Assembly: GCF_018336975.1 (NCBI RefSeq)
Contig: NZ_CP025572.1
Span: forward strand, 2,524,332-2,588,331
From: Marinomonas sp. CT5
GTDB lineage: Bacteria; Pseudomonadota; Gammaproteobacteria; Pseudomonadales; Marinomonadaceae
Direction: 5' to 3'
DNA: 64,000 nt
Shown: positions 20,923-31,905 of the stretch, piece after piece
Position numbering within the stretch: position 1 is the stretch's first letter
Layout of the letters: each line of letters opens with the position of its first letter
Program-made: the position numbers and the translations under genes
The notes under the pieces: generated by a model
What the model was told of the DNA's origin: nothing
The model's input: only the letters and a program-made list of their open reading frames with translations
Database searches by the model: none

Positions 20923-21972
20923 ATGAATCAAAAAAACTTCTGGATACCGACCATTATCTCCATACTCACTGGCACTTGTATAGGCCTAGCCGTGCTACTC
21001 ATTCAGGAGAAACAAAAGATTTCCGATGACAGCTATTCCACTCCCGTTAAAATAGCCGCACCTTCGGTCGTCAACATCTATACGCAAGTTACACAACAAA
21101 AAGGGCTAAGCGAATCAAACCAAGCAAAACATAGTGTCAACCTCGGTTCTGGCGTCATCGCCACACAAGATGGCTTCATACTAACCAATTACCACGTTAT
21201 TCAAAATGCGCAGAGCATCGTTATTGCTTTATACGACGACCGACGCGTGAAGGCCAAGCTAATCGGCTCAGACCCGTCCACAGACTTAGCCATCTTAAAA
21301 ATCAATCTCCCAAACCTCCCAAACATTAAAATGGGTGACAGCGACAGCGTTTCCGTAGGCGATAAAATCCTTGCAATAGGCAACCCATTTGGCATAGGAC
21401 AAACGGTCACCGCTGGAATCATCAGTGCCAAAGGGCGAAACAGTATAGGACTTAACACTTACGAGAACTTCCTTCAAACCGATGCAGCTATAAATCCTGG
21501 TAATTCAGGTGGCGCTTTAGTTAATTTAAAAGGTGAGCTTATTGGTATCAGCTCTGCTATCTATTCAAGCACAGGCGGCTCACAAGGAATAGGCTTCGCC
21601 ACACCAGTAGACGATGCTCTCGCCATCATGACCGACATTATTAAATACGGAGAAGTCGTAAGAGGATATTTAGGCATGGATGCACAAAAGGTCACACAGT
21701 CTTTGGCAAAGAACTTATTACTGCCAACAAATCACGGCCTTTTAGTAAACGATATAACAAAAGAAAGCCCTGCAGAGAAAGCAGGCATAGAAGTTGGGGA
21801 TATTATTCTTGAAATCAACAACACCCCAAGTGAAGACCCTTTTCAAGTAAGACGCTTGATCGCTTCACTCAAACCGGGAACACGCATTTCCTTGGTGGGT
21901 ATTCGTGGGCAGCAATCCTATCAGACCAACATCATGTTAGAAAAACAACCCACCATGCAACGCATTACTTAT
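20923..21972 (+). CDS. degS: Periplasmic membrane-anchored serine protease DegS/AlgW
   Basis: 350 residues from the ATG at 20923 (reading frame closes at 21975 including the stop codon). An N-terminal membrane anchor (residues about 8-27) is followed by a trypsin-like domain with His91 (TNYHVI), Asp121 (STDLAIL) and Ser195 (NPGNSGGAL), then a single PDZ domain (about 255-340). This layout is DegS/AlgW: it cleaves the anti-sigma factor RseA/MucA when misfolded outer-membrane proteins bind the PDZ domain and so activates sigma-E. Placement next to hisD-hisG-murA matches algW of pseudomonads. Confidence 0.92.
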
Positions 21973-21981
21973 TAACCCATG

Positions 21982-22536
21982 CTAATTATTTTGTAGCTCA
22001 ATTTGCTCTTTCAGTTTTTGTAGACTTCGCTCAAAATTGCTGCCCGCTATATCATTAGCAAACATAGCAAGATAAGGACTTAACAAACCTGCACTCAGGT
22101 TACCTTCGATAGTCCATTTAACCAAGGTGCCACCCTTTGCTTGTTGTAGCTCAATTTGATTATGCACCAAATTTACCTTTGGTTTAGGACGGACATCAAA
22201 GCGCACAACATCATTAGATGAGGCCGTCACAGATAAGACACCTGGCTCATCCGAATTATCATATAGCAAAGCAATCGAATCACCTTCCGCTAGAACACCC
22301 TCGAATGAAGCAATCTTGCCATCTTGAATATACATCCAATTTGGCAAGCGCTCACCTTGAAACATTTGCTTAATCACTACATCACGAGGCGCATCAATAA
22401 TAACACTACGCTCCACGCGATAATCGGTCGGCATAAAAAAGCCAACCACGACCAAAAGCAGAATCCCTAACGCCGCGATACGAGTTATTTTTCTTAACTT
22501 ATACAGCGCGGCGGGATGCGATGTATTACTCGCCAT
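21982..22536 (-). CDS. Membrane-anchored SRPBCC-domain protein
   Basis: 184 residues. One hydrophobic segment at about 19-34 is followed by a START/SRPBCC-like domain beginning DYRVERSVIIDAPRDVVIKQMF, typical of the polyketide-cyclase-2/AHA1-like group that binds lipids or small hydrophobic ligands. The ATG overlaps the hisD stop by one base (TAATG), so it is translationally coupled to the histidine genes. It occupies the position where pseudomonads carry hisC. Function unknown. Confidence 0.7.
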   Translation of the reverse strand: MASNTSHPAALYKLRKITRIAALGILLLVVVGFFMPTDYRVERSVIIDAPRDVVIKQMFQGERLPNWMYIQDGKIASFEGVLAEGDSIALLYDNSDEPGVLSVTASSNDVVRFDVRPKPKVNLVHNQIELQQAKGGTLVKWTIEGNLSAGLLSPYLAMFANDIAGSNFERSLQKLKEQIELQNN

Positions 22537-23846
22537 TAAGAATCCTTCAGAATACGATATTCTGCCGACATAGCATGTGCTTCTAGTGACTCACCGCGAG
22601 CCAAAGGAGCAGCCACTTTAGCCAACTCACTAGCGCCTTCAGGAGAACAGTTAATCACAGAGCTTCGCTTCTGGAAGTCATACACACCCAAGGGTGAAGA
22701 GAAACGTGCCGTACCCGATGTTGGCAACACATGATTTGGGCCCGCACAATAATCCCCTAACGCTTCAGGAGTATGACGTCCCATAAATATCGCACCAGCA
22801 TGACGAATTTTTTCCGCCCATTTTTCAGGCTCATCCATTGATAACTCAAGGTGCTCAGCCGCGACTATATTCGCAATTTCCATAGCTTCATCCATGTTTT
22901 CAACATGAATAAAAGCACCACGACCTTCCAACGACGACTTAATAATATCTTTACGACTTTGCGTTTCAATCAAACGCTCCATCGATGCTTTTACTTCTTT
23001 AATAAAAGCCAAATCAGGAGAGATCAAAATAGACTGCGCATCTTCATCATGCTCTGCTTGAGAAAACAGATCCATAGCAATCCAATCAGGATCGGTTTTA
23101 CCGTCACACACAACCAAGATTTCAGAAGGGCCAGCAATCATGTCAATACCGACAATACCAAACACCATCTTCTTAGCGGTAGCAACGTAAATATTACCCG
23201 GCCCCACAATCTTATCGACCTTAGGAATACTTTGTGTGCCATAAGCCAAAGCAGCAACCGCTTGTGCACCACCAATAGTGAACACACGATCAACACCCGC
23301 AATATAGGCCGCAGCGAGCACGATATCATTTACCAAACCATCTGGTGTTGGAACAACCATGATAATTTCGCCTACACCAGCCACTTTAGCTGGCATCACA
23401 TTCATCAATACGGATGAAGGATAAGCCGCTTTACCACCCGGCACATAAACACCCACACGATCTAAAGGCGTTACTTTTTGACCAAGAACCGTGCCATCGT
23501 CTTCTCTATACTGCCAAGATGGCTGCTTTTGGTGCTCATGGTAATCATTAACTCGTTTGGCCGCCGCTTCCAAGCTAGCGACCAACTCAGCACTAACACG
23601 GTCTTTAGCAAGCGCCATTTCTTCCCGAGAGATTTCTAACTCTGCTGAAGAGGAAACTTGCCGACGATCAAAGCGATTGGTGTAATCAATAACCGCTTCA
23701 TCGCCTTTTAAACGGACTTGTTCAACAATGTCTGCTACTGCTTTTTGTACACCGGCATCGGATACAGAATCCCATGCAAGCAAAGATTCTAACTCAGAGC
23801 GAAAACCAGCAGAGCTAGAAGTGAATTCTCGAATATTAAGGTTCAA
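22536..23846 (-). CDS. hisD: histidinol dehydrogenase
   Basis: 436 residues. Catalyses the last two NAD-dependent oxidations of histidine synthesis. Visible motifs: [45 protein letters not shown] (zinc and substrate region) and AEHLELSM. It begins immediately after hisG (adjacent codons) and is coupled to the SRPBCC gene downstream. Confidence 0.97.
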   Translation of the reverse strand: MNLNIREFTSSSAGFRSELESLLAWDSVSDAGVQKAVADIVEQVRLKGDEAVIDYTNRFDRRQVSSSAELEISREEMALAKDRVSAELVASLEAAAKRVNDYHEHQKQPSWQYREDDGTVLGQKVTPLDRVGVYVPGGKAAYPSSVLMNVMPAKVAGVGEIIMVVPTPDGLVNDIVLAAAYIAGVDRVFTIGGAQAVAALAYGTQSIPKVDKIVGPGNIYVATAKKMVFGIVGIDMIAGPSEILVVCDGKTDPDWIAMDLFSQAEHDEDAQSILISPDLAFIKEVKASMERLIETQSRKDIIKSSLEGRGAFIHVENMDEAMEIANIVAAEHLELSMDEPEKWAEKIRHAGAIFMGRHTPEALGDYCAGPNHVLPTSGTARFSSPLGVYDFQKRSSVINCSPEGASELAKVAAPLARGESLEAHAMSAEYRILKDS

Positions 23847-24491
23847 TTATTTACCCTCGTTTTCTTCAACCGCACGTCTTATCATTTCTAAGATAGGCTC
23901 AATTTCAGAGTATTTTGTTTTGTATGCGGCTTTGTTAACTACTAAACGCGTACTGATAGGCGCAATCAACTCACGAGCCTCAAGGCCATTTGCTTTTAGA
24001 GTATTACCTGTATCCACGATGTCCACAATCAGATCGGCCAACCCCATAATAGGAGCCAACTCCATTGCGCCGTATAACTTAATCACATCGGCCTGAACAC
24101 CTTGCTCAGCAAAATACGCTTTTGCCGTTTTTATAAACTTAGAAGCGACTTTCAAACGTCTATTTGGCAGTGGCTGATCAACAACGCCCGCCGTCATCAA
24201 ACGGCATTTTGCAATTTTAAGATCAAGCAGCTCGTAAAGGTTTTTGGTTGATGCTTCCATCAACACATCTTTGCCTGCAACCCCAAAATCTGCCACACCA
24301 TGATCAACATAAGTCGGCACATCTGTCGCTCGCAAAATAACCAACTTAATATGTTCATGGTTGGTATCAAATATTAATTTACGGCTTTTACTAATATCTT
24401 CAGCTGGAACGATATTTGCCTTTTCTAGAAGCGGTAACGTTTCACCAAGGATGCGCCCTTTCGACAGCGCAATCGTTAATGTTTTACTCAT
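23847..24491 (-). CDS. hisG: ATP phosphoribosyltransferase, short form
   Basis: 214 residues, the short form lacking the C-terminal regulatory domain, so it should work as a hetero-octamer with HisZ, which is not in this window. Motifs: [27 protein letters not shown] and the PRPP-binding loop [17 protein letters not shown]. First committed step of histidine synthesis. Sits between murA and hisD, as in pseudomonads. Confidence 0.95.
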   Translation of the reverse strand: MSKTLTIALSKGRILGETLPLLEKANIVPAEDISKSRKLIFDTNHEHIKLVILRATDVPTYVDHGVADFGVAGKDVLMEASTKNLYELLDLKIAKCRLMTAGVVDQPLPNRRLKVASKFIKTAKAYFAEQGVQADVIKLYGAMELAPIMGLADLIVDIVDTGNTLKANGLEARELIAPISTRLVVNKAAYKTKYSEIEPILEMIRRAVEENEGK

Positions 24492-24492
24492 A

Positions 24493-25767
<1,275 letters not shown>

Positions 25768-25779
25768 TTATAATCGCTT

Positions 25780-26016
25780 TTATAGCTTACTAAATTGTTC
25801 TGGCGTATAGGTTTTCATTGTCACGGCATGGATTGCACCACTGGAAATAGCCTCTTGAAGATGTGAGTAAACAAGCTGTTGTCTTTTCACTGTAGACAGT
25901 CCCTCAAACTCGCTTGACACCACAACAATTTGAAAATTACAACCTTCTCCTTCGGCAACCACTTCACAGTTGTTGATAGAGGATTCTAAAAGTGCTTTTA
26001 CTTCACCTGCGTTCAC
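25780..26016 (-). CDS. ibaG: BolA-family protein IbaG
   Basis: 78 residues with a BolA fold; ends with VTMKTYTPEQFSKL, and Cys/His positions typical of Fe-S-binding BolA proteins with monothiol glutaredoxin partners (Cys17 and Cys26, His in GAIHAVTMK). The start is GTG at 26016 with GGAG five bases upstream. Next to murA as in E. coli (yrbA/ibaG) and Pseudomonas. Unlike those, an intact terminator separates it from mlaC. Confidence 0.88.
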   Translation of the reverse strand: MNAGEVKALLESSINNCEVVAEGEGCNFQIVVVSSEFEGLSTVKRQQLVYSHLQEAISSGAIHAVTMKTYTPEQFSKL

Positions 26017-26164
26017 AGTCGCTCCAATAAATAAAATAATGTAATTGACAGTATTCTACATTAGTAAGTCCAACTACTTAACACCTCAATGTATAACTCT
26101 GAATAAAAAAACACTTGTTTTCTAAGATTTTATTCAAGACTGACACAACCGCTTAGCCAAAAAC

Positions 26165-26203
26165 AAAAGAATCCGAATTCATTAAATAAATTCGGATTCT
26201 TTT
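26165..26203. terminator. Terminator after the mla operon
   Basis: 15-bp perfect stem AAAAGAATCCGAATT / AATTCGGATTCTTTT with a 9-base loop, 28 bases downstream of mlaC. It separates mlaFEDC from ibaG-murA. Confidence 0.9.
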
Positions 26204-26230
26204 ATGACTAGAGACTGTCTTTTTTTATGC

Positions 26231-26848
26231 TTAAGACTTTTTAGCTAACGATTCTTTCCAAGCAGAAATTGCATCTTCTATATTATTTTTATTCTGCTGC
26301 ATCATAACGCCAAATTGCTTACGAAAAGTTAGGCCAAAATTAATGTTATTAATGATGATATTGCTGAGCATCCAAGCCCCAGACTTAGTCTCTTCCATGT
26401 AGAAAGCAATATTTAGCTCACCACCAGAGTCCATCTTAAAGTCAACTTCAACTTTTGTTTCATTGCCTCGACCTTGCGGCCCAAGCGGCAACACATTTAT
26501 TCGATCAGCATCGATATCAAGCAAAGATGAACCATACGTTTTTAACAAAGTATCTTTGGTCACATTAGCAAAACGAACTCGTTGCTCGGGCGTTGCTCTT
26601 CGATAGTATTTGCCCATCACTTTTTTGGAAAAATCATCAAAATCGACAATTTTACTTAATATGTTATCCACACGCTTCTCTAGCAAAACCGGATCTTTAG
26701 CAAGAGTTTCTTTATCCGCAACTATATCTGTTCGAAAGGATTCAACCATACTAACAACGGCATCTCTTGCCCCTTCAACACCAGCCCAAACGGACGAAGA
26801 CCCAAGCACCCAAAAAGCTAAAAAAACATTTAAAAAAGCTTTCAACAT
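26231..26848 (-). CDS. mlaC: Phospholipid-binding protein MlaC
   Basis: 205 residues with a signal peptide (cleavage near VWA-GV, residue 22). MlaC shuttles phospholipids between the outer-membrane MlaA complex and the inner-membrane MlaFEDB complex. Conserved features: DFDDFSKKVMGKYYRRATPEQ and the NINFGLTFRKQF region. Last gene of the mla operon here; starts 3 bases after mlaD. Confidence 0.92.
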   Translation of the reverse strand: MLKAFLNVFLAFWVLGSSSVWAGVEGARDAVVSMVESFRTDIVADKETLAKDPVLLEKRVDNILSKIVDFDDFSKKVMGKYYRRATPEQRVRFANVTKDTLLKTYGSSLLDIDADRINVLPLGPQGRGNETKVEVDFKMDSGGELNIAFYMEETKSGAWMLSNIIINNINFGLTFRKQFGVMMQQNKNNIEDAISAWKESLAKKS

Positions 26849-26851
26849 ATC

Positions 26852-27316
26852 CTACTTCTCCGAGTCGCCGGATTTGAATAAAAACTGACTAATCAAAGTC
26901 TCTAATACAAGTGCAGACTGCGTATCAAAAATCTCACCGCCATCTTTAAGCATTTCATCCTCCGCACCAATAGAAATACCCAAATATTTTTCCCCCAGTA
27001 AACCGCTTGTTAGGATAGCAATTGAACTGTCAGTAGGAATATTGTTGACATCTGAGTCAATGTTCATAGTAACCAATCCCATATATAGCTCTTTATCAAA
27101 CGAAATAGACTCGACACTCCCCACTGTTACACCAGCGATAGTTACCTTAGCTCGATTCGTCAGTCCACCAATATCATCAAAACGAGCGACAATTTGGTAG
27201 GTATCTTTTTTACCAGCAAAGGCCAAACCACTAACCTGCACAGCAAGATAAACAAAAGCCAAAATACCTAATACAATAAAACATCCGACAAACAATTCAG
27301 TGCGTTTACTTCCCAT
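26852..27316 (-). CDS. mlaD: MCE-domain protein MlaD
   Basis: 154 residues from the ATG at 27316, preceded by GGAG. One N-terminal transmembrane helix (about 6-26) and one MCE domain (YQIVARFDDIGGLTNRAKVTIAGVTVG). MlaD forms a periplasmic hexameric ring that holds lipid during transport. Starts one base after the mlaE stop. Confidence 0.93.
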   Translation of the reverse strand: MGSKRTELFVGCFIVLGILAFVYLAVQVSGLAFAGKKDTYQIVARFDDIGGLTNRAKVTIAGVTVGSVESISFDKELYMGLVTMNIDSDVNNIPTDSSIAILTSGLLGEKYLGISIGAEDEMLKDGGEIFDTQSALVLETLISQFLFKSGDSEK

Positions 27317-27317
27317 A

Positions 27318-28100
27318 CTAAAAATCTCCAAACATGGCGGCGGTTAATACAAAGTCCAACGCCAAAATAGCCAATGAACCTAAAACAACGGTACGAGTTG
27401 TCGCTTTACCTATTCCTTCAGAAGTTGGTACACATTCATAACCCTGATATACAGCAATCCAAGTAACAACAATCGAAAAACACACAGCTTTGACAAATCC
27501 ATTCAGGATATCAGTATCAAAGTAAACAGATTGCTGCATTTGAGACCAAAAGGCACCGTCATGAACACCTAACCAGTGCACCGAGACAAGCAATCCACCA
27601 ATAATACCTGTTGCACAAAAAATCAAACTCAATAAAGGCAGTGAAATTACCCCAGCAATAAACCTTGGAGCAATCACTCGGCGAAGCGGATCAACCCCCA
27701 TCATTTCGAAACTTGATAACTGCTCCGTCGCTTTCATCAAACCTATTTCAGCAGTCAAAGACGAGCCAGCCCTTCCCGCAAACAATAGCGCCGTAACAAC
27801 TGGCCCGAGTTCTCTCAACAAAGCTAAAGCCAACAATTGACCAACCGCCTCTTCAGAACCAAATTTTGCAAGAATACTATAGCCTTGAAGAGCCAAAACC
27901 ATGCCGATAAAAGCACCAGAAACAACAACGATAACCAAAGATAAAACGCCAACCGAGTAAAGCTGCTTTATTAATAAATTAATCGCTTCTTTGTATCTAA
28001 CCGGTAATCTTATAAGACTTTGAGCTAAAAAAATTCCGGCTCGTCCAACCGCTTCAAGCCAATCAAGAAACGCGCTACCTAACAGCGTAATCCCCTTCAT
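27318..28100 (-). CDS. mlaE: Phospholipid ABC transporter permease MlaE
   Basis: 260 residues with five or six membrane segments and the conserved MlaE stretch [35 protein letters not shown]. Inner-membrane permease of the lipid-asymmetry system. Overlaps mlaF by 4 bases. Confidence 0.95.
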   Translation of the reverse strand: MKGITLLGSAFLDWLEAVGRAGIFLAQSLIRLPVRYKEAINLLIKQLYSVGVLSLVIVVVSGAFIGMVLALQGYSILAKFGSEEAVGQLLALALLRELGPVVTALLFAGRAGSSLTAEIGLMKATEQLSSFEMMGVDPLRRVIAPRFIAGVISLPLLSLIFCATGIIGGLLVSVHWLGVHDGAFWSQMQQSVYFDTDILNGFVKAVCFSIVVTWIAVYQGYECVPTSEGIGKATTRTVVLGSLAILALDFVLTAAMFGDF

Positions 28101-28891
28101 AATGCCACCTTATCGGAATCATTTTTTTCTGGATAGTGAAAAGGAACAGGCCCATCCGGCTCTCCATTTAAAAACTGTTTCACTTCTGGATCCTCTGAGG
28201 CTTGAATCTCCTCTGCTGTACCTTCTGCAATCACTCTGCCTCCCGCTAAAATACAAACATGATCGGCAATTGAAAGAGACTCTTCCACATCATGAGACAC
28301 TAGAACAGACGTTATTTTGGCTGTATCGTTAAGTTGACGAATCAACTTCACAAGAACCCCTTTTGAAATAGGGTCTTGCCCTGTAAATGGCTCATCATAC
28401 ATAACCAATTCTGGGTCTAAAGCAATGGCTCTAGCTAAAGCAACACGTCTTGCCATACCACCAGACAACTCGGAAGGCATTAAATTTGCTGCACCACGCA
28501 AACCAACGCTATGCAATTTTTTTGCAACAATATCGGCAATTTCAATCGCGTCTAGTTTCGTATGCTCTTCCATAGGAAAAGCAATATTTTCAGCGACAGA
28601 CATATCACTAAACAAAGCCCCACTTTGAAACAACATACCCATTTTTTTTCTAACTTTGTAAAGGTCCGATCGTGATAGAGCATGAACATTCTGACCATCC
28701 ACTAAAATCTCACCTGAATCCGGTGTTAGCTGAGCAGCAATCAAACGCAGCAGAGTAGTTTTGCCCGTGCCACTCGGACCCATTACAGCAGTAATCTTTC
28801 CTCTAGGAATGGTGAGAGAAACGTTTTTATATATAACTCTATCCCCCCTACGAAAACTTAGGTCTTGAACTTTTATATAAGCTTCTGCCAC
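28097..28891 (-). CDS. mlaF: Phospholipid ABC transporter ATPase MlaF
   Basis: 264 residues with Walker [13 protein letters not shown], signature [14 protein letters not shown] and Walker [14 protein letters not shown], the SGGMARR variant being typical of MlaF. First gene of mlaFEDC. MlaB, the STAS-domain partner that stabilises MlaF in E. coli, is not encoded after mlaC. Confidence 0.95.
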   Translation of the reverse strand: MAEAYIKVQDLSFRRGDRVIYKNVSLTIPRGKITAVMGPSGTGKTTLLRLIAAQLTPDSGEILVDGQNVHALSRSDLYKVRKKMGMLFQSGALFSDMSVAENIAFPMEEHTKLDAIEIADIVAKKLHSVGLRGAANLMPSELSGGMARRVALARAIALDPELVMYDEPFTGQDPISKGVLVKLIRQLNDTAKITSVLVSHDVEESLSIADHVCILAGGRVIAEGTAEEIQASEDPEVKQFLNGEPDGPVPFHYPEKNDSDKVAL

Positions 28892-29022
28892 TAGCGCACC
28901 TTTTTATCCATGCAAAATATTCCAAGATACTACCACTGCCCCTAGATAATTAAAATCAGGGCATCGCAAATCCATTTTGTTTATAAGATCAAGTCTTGAA
29001 TTTCATAGCCAAACCTCATTAA

Positions 29023-30021
29023 ATGGTGACTCAAATATTTATGAGTAATTTCAACATCATGCTATTGTTTTCCGCTGCCCTAATTGTAGGGCTAGTTCTT
29101 CTGGTTCTAAGCTCTGATAAATTTATAGAACATTCAGCTCTTGTCGCCGAAAAAATGAACGTCAACCCAATGATCATCGGCATTACATTGGTAGCTTTTG
29201 GCACGTCTGCCCCTGAAATGGTAGTTTCCGCTATTGCTGCGCTTGATAATGCACCTGAAATTGCTGTTGGCAACGTACTTGGTTCGAACATCGCCAACAT
29301 AGCTCTTGTTCTTGGCGTTACTTTACTGTTTTCTGCCATCCCAATTGCTTCTGGCCTGTCAACAAAAGAGGTCCCTCTTGTAATTGCCATTACACTATTA
29401 GCGGGTTTCTTGATGTATGATCAAACCCTTGGTGTATGGGATGGCATTATTTTAATAATTGCATTCATTATTATTTTGACTGTTTTACTAAAAGGCAGTA
29501 AAGACCTCGAAAACGACCTTAAAGCAGATTTACCTGAAGACGATGGCGCATCAATCCAAAAATCACTAATGATATCTCTAGTCGGTTTGGCTGTATTGAT
29601 AGGAAGCTCAAAATTATTGGTCTGGGGGGCGATAGGTATTGCAACGGCCCTTGGCGTTAGCGAACTAGTAATAGGCTTAACCATTGTTGCCGTTGGCACA
29701 AGCCTACCTGAACTTGCAGCTTCCGTGAGTAGTGTGAGAAAGGGACACCATGACATTGCCATTGGCAATATATTAGGGTCGAATATTTTTAACCTAGCGA
29801 CAGTATTGCCACTACCGGCATTACTTGCCCCTGGAGTCATTGATGCTAATGTAATACACAGAGACTTCCCTTGGGTTTTAGGCCTAACACTCGCCTTAGC
29901 CTTGGCCATTTTCATGTTCAGAAAATCAAAAACAAGCAGCATCCCTCGATGGGTTGGTCTTCCATTAATCGCTTCATATGGAATTTATTTGTTTATGATA
30001 AGCACAAACGGTTCGATATAA
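29023..30021 (+). CDS. yrbG: Calcium/sodium antiporter (YrbG family)
   Basis: 332 residues with about ten membrane segments and two inverted cation-exchanger repeats: ITLVAFGTSAPEMVVSAIAA with NVLGSNIANIALVLG, and LTIVAVGTSLPELAASVSS with NILGSNIFNLATVL. The start is ATG 29023 or ATG 29041; neither has a clear ribosome binding site. Overlaps lptC by one base (TAATG). In E. coli kdsD and kdsC lie between yrbG and lptC; here they are absent. Confidence 0.9.
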   Translation: MVTQIFMSNFNIMLLFSAALIVGLVLLVLSSDKFIEHSALVAEKMNVNPMIIGITLVAFGTSAPEMVVSAIAALDNAPEIAVGNVLGSNIANIALVLGVTLLFSAIPIASGLSTKEVPLVIAITLLAGFLMYDQTLGVWDGIILIIAFIIILTVLLKGSKDLENDLKADLPEDDGASIQKSLMISLVGLAVLIGSSKLLVWGAIGIATALGVSELVIGLTIVAVGTSLPELAASVSSVRKGHHDIAIGNILGSNIFNLATVLPLPALLAPGVIDANVIHRDFPWVLGLTLALALAIFMFRKSKTSSIPRWVGLPLIASYGIYLFMISTNGSI

Positions 30022-30599
30022 TGCCGATATTAAGAGAATCGAGCAAAAGAAAAAAACTACTTTTACTGACCGCTGTATTATTGGTCATGGTAGCCACGTT
30101 CTGGGTTAGCACGTCGCCAACAATAAACCTTGTTCAAACGGACTCTCTCAACAGTTCTCCAGACTATTTCATTACTAATGTAAAAGTAAAAGAGTTCGAT
30201 AAAAATGGACAACTAATCGAAACACTAGATGCCAGAAAAACGCTACACTACATTCAAAAATCAACAACAATACTGGAAAGCCCGAATGTTAAGCGCCAGT
30301 CGAAAGCAGGTTATTGGAGTGCAGAAGCAGATAAAGGGCTTATTGAAGATGGAAGTAATGATATCCTATTAACAGGACATGCCAAGGCAACGAAAAATTA
30401 CCTTCAAACTGAAGACATTAAACTTAATGCTGCTAGCATCCACTATTTAGACAAAGATCAGTCATTAACTAGCTATGGAAACCCTATCCTTATTTCAACA
30501 CAGGGCGAAACATCGGCTAACACGATTAAAACTTTTATAAACTCAGAAGAAGTCCTAATGACAGGGTCGGTACGAGGAAAATATGAAACAATTCATTAA
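30021..30599 (+). CDS. lptC: LPS export protein LptC
   Basis: 192 residues from the ATG at 30021, which overlaps the yrbG stop. One N-terminal transmembrane helix (residues about 16-34) and a beta-jellyroll periplasmic domain (SPDYFITNVKVKEFDKNG, HYLDKDQSLTSYGNP). LptC links the LptBFG pump to the LptA bridge. A longer frame reaching back to 29871 lies inside yrbG and is rejected. Confidence 0.9.
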   Translation: MPILRESSKRKKLLLLTAVLLVMVATFWVSTSPTINLVQTDSLNSSPDYFITNVKVKEFDKNGQLIETLDARKTLHYIQKSTTILESPNVKRQSKAGYWSAEADKGLIEDGSNDILLTGHAKATKNYLQTEDIKLNAASIHYLDKDQSLTSYGNPILISTQGETSANTIKTFINSEEVLMTGSVRGKYETIH

Positions 30600-31104
30600 C
30601 TTAAGTGTATTAATTACCTCAGTTTTATTTGCCCAATACACTTATGCATTACCTGATGACATCAACAAACCACTTGAAGTACAAGCAGACGAAGCCATGT
30701 TTGACCAAAACTCCGGTGAGGCGATATACAAAGGCAATGTTTTTGTTAAACAAGGGTCAATTGAAATTCATGCCGACTATTTAAAAATCACAACAGACAC
30801 TCAAACTAAAAAGTTCAGCAGTATCAAAGCAACAGGTAAACCAGCAAAATTCAGTCAACAAATTGACTGGAGTGGCAACTTTGTCATCAGTAAAGGAGAT
30901 AGCATCAACTATTCTACGACCGAATCTAAGCTAGAAATTTTTGGCAACGGCAACCTTACTAGAATGCAGAATTCAATTTCTGCCGATTATATTCTTTATA
31001 TGATTCAAGACGGCACCTTTACCGCAGAGAAAAAAGATTCTGGTCGAGTAAAAATGACACTCCAGCCACAAACGTCTAACTCAGCACCTGAGGCCAAGAA
31101 ATAA
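30583..31104 (+). CDS. lptA: LPS transport periplasmic protein LptA
   Basis: 173 residues with a signal peptide (cleavage after AYA/ALPDD, about residue 22) and an OstA-like beta-jellyroll: PLEVQADEAMFDQNSGEAIYKGNVFV. Forms the periplasmic bridge for lipopolysaccharide. Overlaps lptC by 17 bases and abuts lptB. Confidence 0.92.
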   Translation: MKQFINLSVLITSVLFAQYTYALPDDINKPLEVQADEAMFDQNSGEAIYKGNVFVKQGSIEIHADYLKITTDTQTKKFSSIKATGKPAKFSQQIDWSGNFVISKGDSINYSTTESKLEIFGNGNLTRMQNSISADYILYMIQDGTFTAEKKDSGRVKMTLQPQTSNSAPEAKK

Positions 31105-31830
31105 ATGGCAACACTCGAAGCAAAACACTTAGCCAAAAGCTACAAGAAGCGCCAAGTCGTAAAAGACGTATCCATTGCTGTAGAGTCAGGGCAAGCTGTT
31201 GGCCTACTGGGGCCCAATGGAGCAGGCAAAACCACTTGCTTTTATATGATCGTAGGCATGGTAACCAACGACGCTGGCGGTATATTTATTGATGGACTAG
31301 ATGTAACTAATGATGCCATGCACACAAGAGCTCAAAAGGGAATTGGGTATTTACCTCAAGAAGCCTCTATTTTTAGGAAAATGTCCGTCGAAGATAATAT
31401 TTTAGCGATTTTAGAGACTCGCAAAAAGCTGTCAAAAGCACAGAAACTAGAGAGATTAGAAGAGCTTTTAGAAGAGTTCCATATAACTCATATTCGAACT
31501 AACTTAGGTATGGCATTATCTGGTGGCGAAAGACGTCGGGTTGAAATTGCTCGCGCTGTAGCCATGAACCCAAAGTTCATCCTTCTAGATGAACCTTTTG
31601 CTGGTGTTGACCCTATTTCAGTGGGTGATATCAAGCTAATCATAAAGCATCTGCAAGAAAGTGGTATCGGTGTCCTTATCACCGATCACAATGTAAGAGA
31701 AACATTAGACATCTGCGACAAAGCCTACATTGTAGGTAATGGGTACATCATTGCATCAGGCGACGCCAACACCGTCATCAACAATGAGCAGGTAAAAAAG
31801 GTCTATTTAGGTGACGACTTCCGTTTGTAA
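31105..31830 (+). CDS. lptB: LPS export ABC transporter ATPase LptB
   Basis: 241 residues. Walker [19 protein letters not shown], signature [14 protein letters not shown], Walker [17 protein letters not shown], and H-loop [15 protein letters not shown], all in the form typical of LptB. Energises LPS extraction by LptFG. Begins on the base after the lptA stop. Confidence 0.96.
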   Translation: MATLEAKHLAKSYKKRQVVKDVSIAVESGQAVGLLGPNGAGKTTCFYMIVGMVTNDAGGIFIDGLDVTNDAMHTRAQKGIGYLPQEASIFRKMSVEDNILAILETRKKLSKAQKLERLEELLEEFHITHIRTNLGMALSGGERRRVEIARAVAMNPKFILLDEPFAGVDPISVGDIKLIIKHLQESGIGVLITDHNVRETLDICDKAYIVGNGYIIASGDANTVINNEQVKKVYLGDDFRL

Positions 31831-31905
31831 CCCCTTATCATTGCAGTAGAAAGGGAGTAGTATGCATAACTCATTCCAATTCATTCAAATAGAAAGAGTT
31901 GCTCT

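Noticed and set aside
22851..23417. Plus-strand open frame of 188 codons inside hisD
   Set aside because: Fully antisense to a conserved enzyme gene; composition is that of a shadow frame.
29421..29942. Minus-strand open frame of 173 codons inside yrbG
   Set aside because: Antisense to a well-conserved membrane protein; no start signal.
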